From CAVQHY01 sp963712465 (GTDB taxonomy: Bacteria > Actinomycetota > Thermoleophilia > Gaiellales > Gaiellaceae), in the NCBI GenBank assembly GCA_963712465.1, contig CAVQHY010000006.1:977223-1041222 (forward strand): DNA of 64,000 nucleotides, read 5' to 3'. The notes below the pieces were generated by a model. The model was not told the DNA's origin. It was given only the letters and a program-made list of their open reading frames with translations, and searched no databases. Made by a program: the position numbers and the translations under genes. Each line of letters opens with the position of its first letter. Position 1 is the stretch's first letter. This document shows, in pieces, positions 8,906 to 17,052 of this stretch.

Positions 8906-9817
8906 TCAGCGGCCGTCGTCGGCCTCCCGGTACAGGTCGAGGAAGATCTCCTCGAGGTCGGCGGGCCGGGAAATGAAGTCGACGATCGGATGGCGAGCGG
9001 CGACCTTCACGAGAGCATCCATGGCGGTCTCGGGCGCCGACAGGCGGATGGCGGTACCGTCGGCTCCCCCGACGCGGACACCGTCGACCGCCGCGAACGT
9101 CGCCGAGTCGACGGGCTCGGCGAACACGATCGTCACGTGTCGCACGGAGCGCTCCCGGAGGCCCTCGACGGAGTCTACGTCGACGAGCCGGCCGGAGCGG
9201 ATGATTCCCACCCGATCGGCGATGTGCTGCACCTCGTCGAGTGAGTGTGACGAGAGGAAAACGGTGCGTCCCTCTGCTGCCGTCTGTCGAAGCAGCGCGC
9301 GAACCTCGTTCTGGAGCAGCGGGTCGAGTCCTGCGGACGGTTCGTCGAGAACGACGAGATCCGGGCGGTGCATAAATGCCTGTACCAGTCCGATCTTCTG
9401 GCGGTTTCCCTTCGAGAGCTGGCGGATCGGCCGGTCGAGGATGACCTCGAGGCGCTCGCAGAGCTCGTTTCGCAGCGACTCGTCGACACGGCCGCGAAGA
9501 CGCGCGAGCGACTCGAGCTGCTCACGCCCGGTCAGTGAACCGGCCAGGCGCAGATCGCCCGGCAGGTAGCCGACCCGCCGGCGCGCGGCAACGCCGTCGG
9601 CGCGCGTGTCGAGGCCGAACACCGATGCCCGGCCCGCGGTCGGGTGGATCAGGTCGAGGAGGAGCCGGATGGTGGTGCTCTTCCCGGCGCCGTTCGGTCC
9701 GAGGTAGCCGAACACCTCTCCGGGCGCCACGCGGAGATCGAGGTCGACGAGCGCCCGCACTGCCCGCCCGTACGTCTTCGAGAGCCCGTGGGTCTCGATC
9801 GCGGCCGGCTCGGGCAT
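8906..9817 (-). CDS. ABC-2 type exporter ATPase
   Basis: 303 residues with all nucleotide-binding motifs in order: Walker A GPNGAGKSTT (about 42-51), Q-loop region GYLPGDLRL, signature LSKGNRQKIG (about 138), Walker B LVVLDEPSAGLDPL (about 157) and the switch His in FLSSHSLDEVQHIADR. The C-terminal 90 residues form the accessory domain typical of drug/polyketide-type exporters. It would energise the adjacent permease to export a lipophilic compound; the cargo is not identifiable. Confidence 0.93.
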   Translation of the reverse strand: MPEPAAIETHGLSKTYGRAVRALVDLDLRVAPGEVFGYLGPNGAGKSTTIRLLLDLIHPTAGRASVFGLDTRADGVAARRRVGYLPGDLRLAGSLTGREQLESLARLRGRVDESLRNELCERLEVILDRPIRQLSKGNRQKIGLVQAFMHRPDLVVLDEPSAGLDPLLQNEVRALLRQTAAEGRTVFLSSHSLDEVQHIADRVGIIRSGRLVDVDSVEGLRERSVRHVTIVFAEPVDSATFAAVDGVRVGGADGTAIRLSAPETAMDALVKVAARHPIVDFISRPADLEEIFLDLYREADDGR

Positions 9818-10189
9818 GTGGCGATCGTACTCGTGCAGGTTCCGGGCGCGTGAGCACCCGGCTCACGTGTCGGCTGATGGGTAGTTCCCACAGCGGAGGT
9901 CGGCGCCGTCACCGATGCGCGACACGTCGGCGGCGGGCGATCCTTCCGGCGTGAAGGCGAATCCTGGCACGATGCGGCCGGGCCATGGGATCAGCGCCGA
10001 TGGTCGCCGCGGCACTCGCGGCGGCGAGGTGGAGGAAGCCGGAGCTCCGGGGACGAGCGCTACCGTTCGCTGGGACGACGGGGCGAGGACGTACTAGTAC
10101 CCACGACACCACTAGCCGAGGGCGGCCAGCTCGAGCGAAGCCGAAGGCGCACAGGGCGAAGTGGCCGGCGGAGCGGCCCGAAGGTTGCC
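9818..10189. other. Intergenic region upstream of ABC operon
   Basis: No gene with a family signature or credible ribosome site is visible. It should contain the promoter of the minus-strand ABC exporter. It also marks the left edge of a stretch of broken genes extending to about 17 kb. Confidence 0.45.
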
Positions 10190-10388
10190 GGATCAGCGCG
10201 ACGCCGGGCGACCGACTCGCATCCACGGGCATCACGTGGACGAGCCCGGGCGTGACGCGGAGATTCTCGAAGCTCGAGGTGTGGACGGGGGTCGCCGTTC
10301 CTCGTGCGCTGGGAGGACACGGGAAGGGTCACGCTCGTCCACCGCGGCTCGGACGCGACGATCGACCATCCGCACCGGGAGGAGCAGT
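10190..10388 (+). pseudogene. DUF1918 protein, frameshifted twice
   Basis: Three pieces in successive frames rebuild a DUF1918 domain: ISATPGDRLA, then IHGHHVDEPGRDAEILEARG, then FLVRWEDTGRVTLVHRGSDA followed by TIDHPHRE. These match the GDRxxxxGHHVGEPxRxGEIxEVRG...PFLVRWEDG...FPGSDA pattern of this small actinobacterial SH3-like domain of unknown function. At least two single-base changes are needed (near 10,222 and 10,303). No clear start is seen. Confidence 0.65.
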
Positions 10389-10544
10389 CGGGGAGATCGT
10401 CAGGTCGTCGCCGGCGCTCCGGGAGCTCGATCTGATGGGGCGTCGATGCGCCGCGCAGAAAGCGCGATCCGACGATCGGCGCGAAGGGCCGATCCGACAC
10501 AGGGGCGGATGTCGGTTGAAGACCAACGGCAAGGAGCCTCCAGG

Positions 10545-11333
10545 GTGAGCATCGCAAAGGCGTTTCGGTTCCCCGCCTCCGTCCACTGGCGGGGCGGTCA
10601 CCTCACCCTTGCGAGCGCTCCGGAAAAGGCGCCGCTCGACATCGCGACGCCGCCCGAGTTCAGGGGCGGCGTCGAGGGGGTCTGGAGTCCCGAGGAGCTC
10701 CTTGTCGCGGTGGCCGCCTCGTGCCTCACGGTTACGCTTGCCGCGCTGGCGAAGGCGCGCGGGGTCGAGCTCGAGAAGGTCGAGGGGCTCGGACGCGTCG
10801 AGCGAAACCCCGACGGTCGCTTCAAGTTCGTCGCCATCGACTTGGAGCTCGAGGTCGCGGCGCGCGCGGAGCACCCGCATGCACTGCGGCAGCTCGTCGA
10901 CGACGCGGAACGTCTCTGTATCGTCAGCCCCGTGCGAGTCGAACTCGTCGATTTCATCTCCGTACCTACGCGCGACGCCGCGCGTGCAGTCGAGTGGTAC
11001 TGCGCGGTTCTCGGCCTTCCCCGAAGCGAGTGCACCGCCTTGGAGGTCGAAACGCCGAATGTCACCCTCTCTTTCTGGACGCCGCGCACTACCCCGGGTT
11101 TGGTGGGGCCGCGTTTCTTGGCTCAGGCGGCGGCTGGTGTGGTGGTGTTGATCAATTCATATTCGATCGGTGTGCGCATGCCGAGCGCGGAGTGGCGTCG
11201 GCGTCGGTTGTGGAAGATCTCGATGTACTCGAAGATCGCGTTGGCGAGCTCGACGCGGGTCTTCCAGCGGCGGCTGTCGAGCAGTTCGACCTGCATCCGT
11301 GACCAGAACGCCTCGATCAGCGCGTTGTCGTAG
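10545..11333 (+). CDS. OsmC-like protein fused to partial VOC domain, cut by IS
   Basis: Starts at GTG with a good ribosome site (aaggagcctccagg). Residues 1-128 are an OsmC/Ohr peroxidase-like domain: FPASVHWRGGHLTLASAP, then SPEELLVAVAASCLTVTL, and a late LCIVSP. Cys in AASCLT is the usual first redox Cys, and Cys in RLCIVS is near the second. The OsmC tail is missing. From about residue 130 the frame continues as a vicinal-oxygen-chelate (glyoxalase) N-terminus (VDFISVPTRDAARAVEWYCA, then VLGLP). That is interrupted after about 50 residues by the IS3 element at about 11,088. The last 80 residues are IS sequence and the stop lies inside the element. OsmC function may survive; the VOC part cannot. 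Confidence 0.7.
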   Translation: MSIAKAFRFPASVHWRGGHLTLASAPEKAPLDIATPPEFRGGVEGVWSPEELLVAVAASCLTVTLAALAKARGVELEKVEGLGRVERNPDGRFKFVAIDLELEVAARAEHPHALRQLVDDAERLCIVSPVRVELVDFISVPTRDAARAVEWYCAVLGLPRSECTALEVETPNVTLSFWTPRTTPGLVGPRFLAQAAAGVVVLINSYSIGVRMPSAEWRRRRLWKISMYSKIALASSTRVFQRRLSSSSTCIRDQNASISALS

Positions 11334-11977
11334 CAGTCACCGGCGGAGCCCATCGAGGGCACGAGCCCCGACGTGCGGGCGCGTTCGGTGAACGCCCAGG
11401 ACGTGAACTGCGTGCCGTGGTCGGAGTGGATCACGGTCTCGCCGCGGGCGGCATCGCGCTGCTCGACCGCCATCCCGAGCGCGTTGGAGGTGAGGGCCGC
11501 GGTCGGATTGTGGCTGATCGACCAGCCGACCACGCGGCGGCTGAAGGCGTCGAGCACGACCGCGCAGTACACCTTGCCCTCCCGGGTCGGGTGCTCGGTG
11601 ATGTCGGTGACCCATAGCTGGTTGGGGCCCTCGCGGACGAACACGCGGTCGACGAGGTCCTCGGCGGTCGCGACACCCGGCATGCCGCGCCGTTTGGGCG
11701 CCCCCGTGCGGCCCGCGATGCCGGCGCGGCTGATCAGCATCGCGACGGCGTTGTGACCAACCACGATCCCGCGGCCGAGGACGAGCTCGGCGTGCACACG
11801 CACCGCGCCGTAGGCCCCGTAGGAGGTCGCGTGCACCTCACGGATCAGGTCGGTCAGCCACGCATGCCGCACAGCACGGGCCGATGGCGGCCGGAACCGC
11901 CAAGCGTAGAAGCCCGCGCACGACACGCCCAGCACCCGACAGGCGACCTCCACCGGCAACCCCTCGCCGGCGATCAC
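11123..11977 (-). CDS. IS3-family transposase OrfB (DDE integrase domain)
   Basis: Encodes the catalytic half of the transposase: HTH_21-like start (RVLGVSCAGFYAWRFRPPSA), then the DDE core. The core comprises the first Asp in LWVTDITEHPTREGKVYCAV, the second in VIHSDHGTQFTSWAF and the Glu in DNALIEAFWSRMQVELL. The terminus EIFHNRRRRHSALGMRTPIE is the classical IS3 C-terminus. Its own TTG/ATG starts are poor. Production as an OrfAB fusion by -1 frameshifting at 11998-12001 is expected, which would extend the frame upstream through KRRFEAIAVIAGEG. All catalytic residues are present, so the element may still be mobile. Confidence 0.93.
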   Translation of the reverse strand: MIAGEGLPVEVACRVLGVSCAGFYAWRFRPPSARAVRHAWLTDLIREVHATSYGAYGAVRVHAELVLGRGIVVGHNAVAMLISRAGIAGRTGAPKRRGMPGVATAEDLVDRVFVREGPNQLWVTDITEHPTREGKVYCAVVLDAFSRRVVGWSISHNPTAALTSNALGMAVEQRDAARGETVIHSDHGTQFTSWAFTERARTSGLVPSMGSAGDCYDNALIEAFWSRMQVELLDSRRWKTRVELANAIFEYIEIFHNRRRRHSALGMRTPIEYELINTTTPAAA

Positions 11978-12279
11978 GGCGATCGCCTCGAACCGCCTTT
12001 TGGGCGCACCGACTCCTTCAACAACTCCGCCGCCCGGCGATGCACCGCCAACTCGGTCTCAAGCTCCCGGATCCGCCGCCTCGCCGCCCGCAGCTCCTCC
12101 CGCTCCTCAGAATTCAACCCCGACAGCTCACCGCGATCGATCAGCTCCTGCCGCCGCCACGCATAGATCGACTGGTCGCTCACCTCGAGCAGCCGAGCGA
12201 CCTCCGCAACCGTCTTGCCCGCCGCGACCAGATCCAACGCCCGCCGCCGGAACTCCGACGGATACCCCCTCCGTGCCAT
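11974..12279 (-). CDS. IS3-family transposase OrfA (HTH protein)
   Basis: 101 residues. N-terminal helix-turn-helix (YPSEFRRRALDLVAAGKT then VAEVARLLEVSDQSIYAWRR) followed by a leucine-rich coiled coil (EELRAARRRIRELETELAVH). It binds the element ends. Near its 3' end the minus strand reads CCAAAAGG. Slippage by -1 on the AAAA run (11998-12001) would join it to OrfB, the usual IS3 strategy. Confidence 0.92.
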   Translation of the reverse strand: MARRGYPSEFRRRALDLVAAGKTVAEVARLLEVSDQSIYAWRRQELIDRGELSGLNSEEREELRAARRRIRELETELAVHRRAAELLKESVRPKGGSRRSP

Positions 12280-12350
12280 GAACGACCTCCCCGCTCATCA
12301 TCGAGGCCGTCCCGAGTCTAGAAAAACGAACCCCACGAACCGGGGGCACA

Positions 12351-12559
12351 GCAGAGCCTCTAGGAAACCCAGAGTCCTTCAGCCTCACCTTTGCCGGAAC
12401 CCGAACCTCCTGTCCGGCCCCAACGTGGATCCGCTCGCGGCCACGGCGGACGAGCAGCATTCCCGCGTCGACGATGAACCTCTCCTCCTGACGGAGGTGG
12501 ATGTGTAGCGGCCCGCCGTTCGCGCCTTTGGCGGCTTCAACATGCGCCCTCAGAACCAC
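12351..12559 (-). pseudogene. Cupin-domain gene truncated by the IS element
   Basis: Begins at GTG 12559, overlapping the end of the neighbouring cupin gene by 10 bases. It encodes GANGGPLHIHLRQEERFIVD, then GMLLVRRGRERIHVGAGQEV and RVPAKV, a clear cupin motif 1 with HIH and a downstream Glu. After about 65 residues it runs into the left end of the IS3 element and loses motif 2. The remaining frame into the IS has no cupin character. Confidence 0.7.
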
Positions 12560-12951
12560 GCGACGTACGGCTTCCCCGGCGTCCCACCAACCATGAAGAC
12601 AAGCGTTCCCGCGTCGAGAGCGTCCGCCTGACGCACAACTTCGGGCGGGATGAGGAGAAGCTCCCCTTTGCCGATTTCGACCTCGGTGCCGTCGAGGACG
12701 AAGCGGGCACGGCCCTGCACGATGTAGTAAAGCTCCTCTTGATCGCCGTATCCCACCTCGTCGTGCTCGACGACGAGTTCGTCACCGGCGTCGGCCTCGT
12801 TCGCCGCGACGCCAAAGCCCGAGATGCCGAGATGCGCGCCGATAGTCCGCCACTTCCCGCCGAAGTCGGACGCTCGCGCCCACTTGTCCCAATAGCCCGG
12901 CTCGTTCTGATCGCCGATCTCATCGAGCCGCGCACGCTTCCATTCGCCCAT
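12550..12951 (-). CDS. Cupin-domain protein
   Basis: 133 residues starting at an ATG with a strong ribosome site (cgggaggactg). One cupin barrel: AANEADAGDELVVEHDEVGY then EELYYIVQGRARFVLDGTEV and GKGELLLIPPEVVRQADALD. The family motif-1 His/Glu pattern is present as EHDEVGYGDQEELYY, though the first residue pair is E-H rather than H-H. Single-domain cupins include isomerases, dioxygenases and sugar-binding proteins; the substrate is not predictable. It probably formed an operon with the truncated cupin downstream before the IS inserted. Confidence 0.78.
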   Translation of the reverse strand: MGEWKRARLDEIGDQNEPGYWDKWARASDFGGKWRTIGAHLGISGFGVAANEADAGDELVVEHDEVGYGDQEELYYIVQGRARFVLDGTEVEIGKGELLLIPPEVVRQADALDAGTLVFMVGGTPGKPYVAWF

Positions 12952-13204
12952 CAGTCCTCCCGATCCGCGGTACCCGCTCTCCGATGACTTGCGGCCGGGA
13001 GCGCGCAAGCTTGCGACAGTCTCCACGAAGCCGTAGTGCCTACTGGCCCCCGGCCGCATCGGCAGTCTGACTCCGGCGAGCGCGCTCGTCCAGATGGCGT
13101 TCGGGACGTGTCCCCGCTCGGCCGCGCGGTTACCGACCTCCGGCAACGCTCGCCCCCCTTTCCCGCTCCGATCGGCCTTGCCATCTCGATCCTCCGGGCC
13201 ATCG

Positions 13205-13348
13205 AGCGCCTCCCTACCCGGGCAAGCGCTATCTCGCTGGGAGCTCGCCGATCCCGCCGGCCAGGACATCGAGAGCGTGCGCGCGATCCGCGATGAGATC
13301 GACGCGCGCATGCAGGCGCTGCTCGCCGAGCTGCTTCCCGACGAGGCC
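13205..13348 (+). pseudogene. C-terminal remnant of ArsC-type arsenate reductase
   Basis: Reads PYPGKRYL in one frame, then after a one-base shift WELADPAGQDIESVRAIRDE and IDARMQALLAELL in the next, ending in TGA. This is the C-terminus of the low-molecular-weight phosphatase type arsenate reductase (PGKRYLxWxLxDPAG...VRxIRDEI). The catalytic N-terminus (CxxNxxRS) is not found upstream. It is a remnant and not functional. Confidence 0.62.
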
Positions 13349-13350
13349 TG

Positions 13351-13410
13351 ATGCCGCTCGGCCGCCAGTTCGTCGCCGAGGCGATCGGCACCTTCGCGCT
13401 TGGCTTCGTC
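13351..13410 (+). pseudogene. N-terminal fragment of an aquaporin/MIP channel
   Basis: ATG directly after the ArsC-like stop encodes MPLGRQFVAEAIGTFALGFV, the first helix of a MIP-family channel (AExxGTFxLxF). Family similarity stops at about 13410, exactly where the opposite-strand gene ends. ArsC next to an aquaglyceroporin (AqpS-type) is a known arsenic-resistance layout, so this looks like the leftover edge of such an operon. Confidence 0.5.
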
Positions 13411-14224
13411 ATTCGACGGACACGGGAGCCTCGGCGATCACGTCGTACATCCTCGCGGTGATCGTCTGCTCGCCCGGCTCGAGCACCGCGAACACTCTGG
13501 CCCCGGCGCCCAGGCGACCTCCGGTTGAGGACTCCCACGCGATGTCGTCGAGCCCGGCCCGCCGCTCCTCGAAGTGATACCCCTGCGCCGCGAGCAGCAC
13601 CCGCTCCCCGGCAGGGAGCCGTGCACCCGGCGCCGGCGAGAGAATCCAGAGCACCCATCCCTTGGTCTTGACCTCGTAAGTGTCCGAGCAGACGCGGCGG
13701 GTGTGGAAGCCGTCGGTCACGACGAGCTCGAGCACGCAATCCGGGCCGCCCGGGAGCGATGTTGCATCGACCTCGATCGAGCCGCTCGGGCCCGGTAGCG
13801 CTATTGGCGTCCACGTCTCGCCGTCGTCGTTCGAGTAGCCGAGTGATGCGATGCAGTCGGCGGTGGACGCGCGCCACCTGACCGCTTCCGGGCGAGCAAG
13901 GGTACCGGGCCATTCGACCTCGACCTCGAGCTTGTCAGGAGGCGCCGTCTGCTCGAGCAAGACCCTGTCGCCGAGGCTCACGCGCAGGCCTGTCGCCCGT
14001 TCCGGGAAGGCGACCAGGCCGAATGCGGCGTGATGGTCTTCACCGCCAGGGGGTCCGCACGGGGCATGTAGCGGCAACATGGTCGTCGCGAGTGGGCGTC
14101 CACGCGCGAGTGCCTCGACGCTGAGCTCGCCCTCCTCGCGCGACGGCTCGCCCTCCACGACGAAGCCGGGCTGCAACTCCAGCCCTTCGTCCGTCAGCAC
14201 CGCCGCGAACGTGAGCACTCTCAT
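13409..14224 (-). CDS. Unknown protein with Ig/fibronectin-like repeats
   Basis: 271 residues, starting at an ATG that overlaps the upstream stop codon (ATGA), so translation is coupled to the metzincin-like gene. The C-terminal 180 residues look like two beta-sandwich domains. One contains VRWRASTADCIASLGYSNDD then GETWTPIALPG and ELVVTDGFHTRRVCSDTY. The other contains LSPAPGARLPAGERVLLAAQ ... EPGEQTITARMYDV, resembling extracellular Ig-like adhesion modules. No signal peptide is visible. The N-terminal 100 residues match nothing I recognise. Paired with the next gene it may form a secreted or toxin-like protease/accessory pair; this is inference. Confidence 0.6.
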   Translation of the reverse strand: MRVLTFAAVLTDEGLELQPGFVVEGEPSREEGELSVEALARGRPLATTMLPLHAPCGPPGGEDHHAAFGLVAFPERATGLRVSLGDRVLLEQTAPPDKLEVEVEWPGTLARPEAVRWRASTADCIASLGYSNDDGETWTPIALPGPSGSIEVDATSLPGGPDCVLELVVTDGFHTRRVCSDTYEVKTKGWVLWILSPAPGARLPAGERVLLAAQGYHFEERRAGLDDIAWESSTGGRLGAGARVFAVLEPGEQTITARMYDVIAEAPVSVE

Positions 14225-16308
14225 GCGAACGGGATCGAGTCGAACATGTGGTCCCAGTGCATGATCGACGGCCACGGCGGGGAGCCGTACCCCATCATCT
14301 CTGGCGACCCCGAGGGAACGAGCGTGCGCCTGACCACGTTGAGGCCGGGATCGCTGATCGTGAGCGGCAGCGCGCCGTAGGGCCCGCCCGCGCTCCCGTC
14401 GTTGACGTGGCGCAATCCGGAGGCGTGCCCCAACTCGTGCGTGCACCATCGCGCGCTCGAGGCGATGACGATCAAAGCGGGAGGCGGCGCGCCCGTGCGC
14501 GGATACGCCCAACCGGTCCAGGGGTACGAGGAGTCATTCGGCACGATCCCGATCCGAACGCCCCCCACGGGCTGGGACGCGAAGAGAAAGCTGTTCGACT
14601 GGAGCCGCATGACGAGCCAGCTCCAATTGGCGCTGACGCTTAGCTTCTCCGCGCCTGACAGCGTGAAGGGCAGCGCCGGGTTGATGATGAAGCCGTTCTC
14701 CGGGAACGGGTGGCTCTCCGCGGGTCCGGTCAAGCAGGTGTAGAGGTCCGCCATCGTCGGCGCCGGGCTCGCGCTCGACGGGTCGGTGATGAGGAACGGC
14801 AGGAACATTTGCTGGGACTTCGGAGTGAACGAGACGTTGACGCCGCCGCTCGCGGGGGCCGCCCCCGTCCACGCCGAGCCTGGTGGGACCGGCTGCATGA
14901 CCGTCGCGCGGAACTGGACGTTGCCGTTGCACGCGGCGAGCGGGACGTCGAAGTTGATCGAGTCTCCCAGCACGTCCCGGTTGAGCGCCGGGCTGGCCAC
15001 TCGGGGCCCAGCCCACGGCCACCCGCAATCGACAACCGCACCGGTGTCGAGGTTCTCGGCCACCAGCACGGCGTGCAGGTCGCCGACGCGATTCGGGCCG
15101 AGCCCGGTGCCGAAGTCGAACCCGTCGGAGATGCCGCTGTCGACGAAAACCCGCACTGCCGTCCGTCGGTTGGCCACGAGCCGGACGCTGTTGGTCGGCG
15201 TCTGTATGGACTGCACTACCTCGATCCGCGTGACCGAGAGCAGCGGGGTGCGGCGCATGCTGAACTCGGCGTCGGCCGGGGTGTCGCCGCAGTCGTTCGT
15301 TGCCGTCAGCCGGTACTGCCCCGTGACCGGGGCCAGACCGATGACCGGTGCGAGCGTGACCTGTCCGGCGAGCGGGACTGGGAACGGCAGGCTCAACGGC
15401 GGGCCGCTGATCGTCGCGATCTGCACACTGGTGGCGTTCGAGACGTTCCACGTGAGCGTCGGCTGGCCTCCCGGCTCCACGAGGTCCGGCGTGAACCTGA
15501 ACCGGTTGACAACCGGCTTCCCCCCCCAGTGGACCCGGTTCTCGTTGTTCGGCAGGCACGGCGGGCAGGAGACGGGCGGCGTCCGCACGCGATCGAACCC
15601 TCGAGCCCAGACGTCCCCTGCCGGGCCGATGCAGGTCGTCAGCTCGCCGGTGACGCCCTGCGGCTCGTAGTAGGTCTCGCTACTGAGCCTCACGAATCCG
15701 GCGCAGCCGGGCCCGATGTCCTCGGGCGCGCGCACGACAACGGCCGAGTCAGACCAGGATTCGACCCTCGCCTCCCGACAGCCCCCACCGAGCGTCGGCA
15801 CGTACACAGCCACGTCGATCGGCTGGTTCAGCCCAAACCCGCTTCCATGCAGCGTCAACTCGTCGTTGCGGCACACGGGCGAGGGCGTGACCTTCGTGAT
15901 CCCAGTGGAGTATGAGATCGAGCGGCTCCCGGCCCAGCGTCCGACATCGAGCACGGCATTCACGACTCCGGCGAAGCAGTTCCGCTCCACGAACCGCCCG
16001 ACCTCCTCCAGCCACTCCGGGATGACCGGTGGTGGCGGCTCGAAGAGGCGCTCGCGTAGAAGGTTGGCTCGCAGCAGGAGGGATTCGGGATCAGGATCGG
16101 CGGCCGCATGGATCAGCCCAGCGGCGAGGTCATCACCGAAGTCCCTCCCCGTCAGACCCAGTGCTACGGCGCCCGCCACGAGAAAGCCGACGGATTGGCC
16201 GCGCAGAACCTCGAGGCGGTCATCGTCGGTGGGCCCGAAGAGCCGAAGCTGCATCTTGGGTCGCCCTTCGCCACTGACCGCGGGGTGCCGCAGCACGAGC
16301 TCGCTCAT
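14221..16308 (-). CDS. Metzincin-like metalloprotease with IPT/Ig-type domains
   Basis: About 695 residues from the ATG at 16308, which has a GAGGGAG ribosome site; an ATG 114 bases upstream is less likely. Near the C-terminus CTHELGHASGLRHVNDGS carries the metzincin zinc signature HExxHxxGxxH. It is followed by MMGYGSPPWPSIMHWDHMFD, whose Met residues could supply the Met-turn. The middle contains an IPT/TIG-like module (VCRNDELTLHGSGFGLNQP) and an Ig-like one (PGGQPTLTWNVSNATSVQIA). The first 150 residues are unknown. There is no obvious secretion signal, odd for this protease type. The gene is coupled to the next one and sits in the rearranged zone. Confidence 0.68.
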   Translation of the reverse strand: MSELVLRHPAVSGEGRPKMQLRLFGPTDDDRLEVLRGQSVGFLVAGAVALGLTGRDFGDDLAAGLIHAAADPDPESLLLRANLLRERLFEPPPPVIPEWLEEVGRFVERNCFAGVVNAVLDVGRWAGSRSISYSTGITKVTPSPVCRNDELTLHGSGFGLNQPIDVAVYVPTLGGGCREARVESWSDSAVVVRAPEDIGPGCAGFVRLSSETYYEPQGVTGELTTCIGPAGDVWARGFDRVRTPPVSCPPCLPNNENRVHWGGKPVVNRFRFTPDLVEPGGQPTLTWNVSNATSVQIATISGPPLSLPFPVPLAGQVTLAPVIGLAPVTGQYRLTATNDCGDTPADAEFSMRRTPLLSVTRIEVVQSIQTPTNSVRLVANRRTAVRVFVDSGISDGFDFGTGLGPNRVGDLHAVLVAENLDTGAVVDCGWPWAGPRVASPALNRDVLGDSINFDVPLAACNGNVQFRATVMQPVPPGSAWTGAAPASGGVNVSFTPKSQQMFLPFLITDPSSASPAPTMADLYTCLTGPAESHPFPENGFIINPALPFTLSGAEKLSVSANWSWLVMRLQSNSFLFASQPVGGVRIGIVPNDSSYPWTGWAYPRTGAPPPALIVIASSARWCTHELGHASGLRHVNDGSAGGPYGALPLTISDPGLNVVRRTLVPSGSPEMMGYGSPPWPSIMHWDHMFDSIPFA

Positions 16309-16584
16309 CGCATAAGCTCCCTCGACGGAGAACGAGGTCGTGGGCGGCAGCTCCGCACGCCATGAGCCAACCCGAAACACCTGCTCTGCGAACGCCTGCG
16401 CGCTCGGCGGCAAGCCGTTCACCGAGCCACCGACTCGTAGAGTCGACGCGGCTGCCTAGCTGCTACCGGACGCATGAGTTGATTGAAAGGGCATTACGTC
16501 GACCTCCAAGCCGGTCGCCGCAGGTGTGCCCATCCTCTCATGCCTCCCGGTGCGGTACAAGGCGCGCGACGGGTCATCGCGGGC

Positions 16585-16928
16585 CCGACCCAGAGCTCTT
16601 CGCGACGTACATCGAGCCGACCGCGGTCGTGAGAGCGCATGTGGAGACGCTCGTCGACCAGCGCGCCTGCATCATCACGGAGGGCGCCGATCGGGGCGAG
16701 TTCGCAGCATCCGATCCGCTCGCCTCCGCGCGCGCCGCTTTCAACGCCACCGCCCGCTTCCACAACCCCGTGCACGCGCCCGAGTGGAGCGAGCCGCAGA
16801 TCGGCGCCGCGTACCAGAACGTTCGCGCCATTGTGCTCGCCGCGCTCAAACGAACGGTCACGCACGGCCACCTGAGTCACCGGTCTATCCGGGTCACCGC
16901 GCCCTCATCGCGGGGATCCGGCGCATAA
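16585..16928 (+). pseudogene. C-terminal remnant of a TetR-family regulator
   Basis: Reads LFATYIEPTAVVRAHVETLV, then DRGEFAASDPLASARAAFNA and TARFHNPVHAPEWS, like the ligand-binding C-terminus of TetR regulators (DxxxAARAxFDATxRFHHPxH). The N-terminal helix-turn-helix is absent from all upstream frames. The fragment is not expected to bind DNA. Confidence 0.55.
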
Positions 16929-17032
16929 AGAAAGGCGGCTTTACCGAGCCCCGCGGACTATGTCGACTCTTCCCGATCTACGAGCATCCGTCGAGGCTAA
17001 ACGTCGCGTCCGACTTAGGTCGATCCCTATAA

Positions 17033-17052
17033 CCCCCCAAGCGCTTGGGGGG
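17033..17052 (-). terminator. Perfect 20-bp palindrome downstream of selC
   Basis: CCCCCCAAGCGCTTGGGGGG is a perfect palindrome, about 100 bp beyond the 3' end of the tRNA-Sec gene in its direction of transcription. A hairpin this strong is a plausible terminator for selC, although only a short T-containing tail (TTATAGG) follows. Confidence 0.5.

Larger units (their letters stand above)
11088..12350 (-). mobile_element. IS3-family insertion sequence
   Basis: About 1.26 kb, normal for IS3 elements, carrying overlapping orfA and orfB on the minus strand. The left end (reading minus from 12350) begins TGTGCCCCCGGTTCGTGGGG. The right end (reading plus from about 11,088) begins near ACTACCCCGGGTTTGGTGGG. 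The two align with a few mismatches over about 35 bases as imperfect terminal inverted repeats. Exact outer bases and the 3-4 bp target duplication could not be fixed: the flanking bases do not give a clean direct repeat. The left flank is a VOC-domain gene on the plus strand and the right flank a cupin gene on the minus strand, so the flanks do not rejoin into one gene. Confidence 0.88.

Noticed and set aside
12952..13200. A complete ArsC gene upstream of the C-terminal remnant
   Set aside because: No frame contains the CxxNxxRS catalytic start or the middle TMGCGD-type motif, so only the tail is reported.
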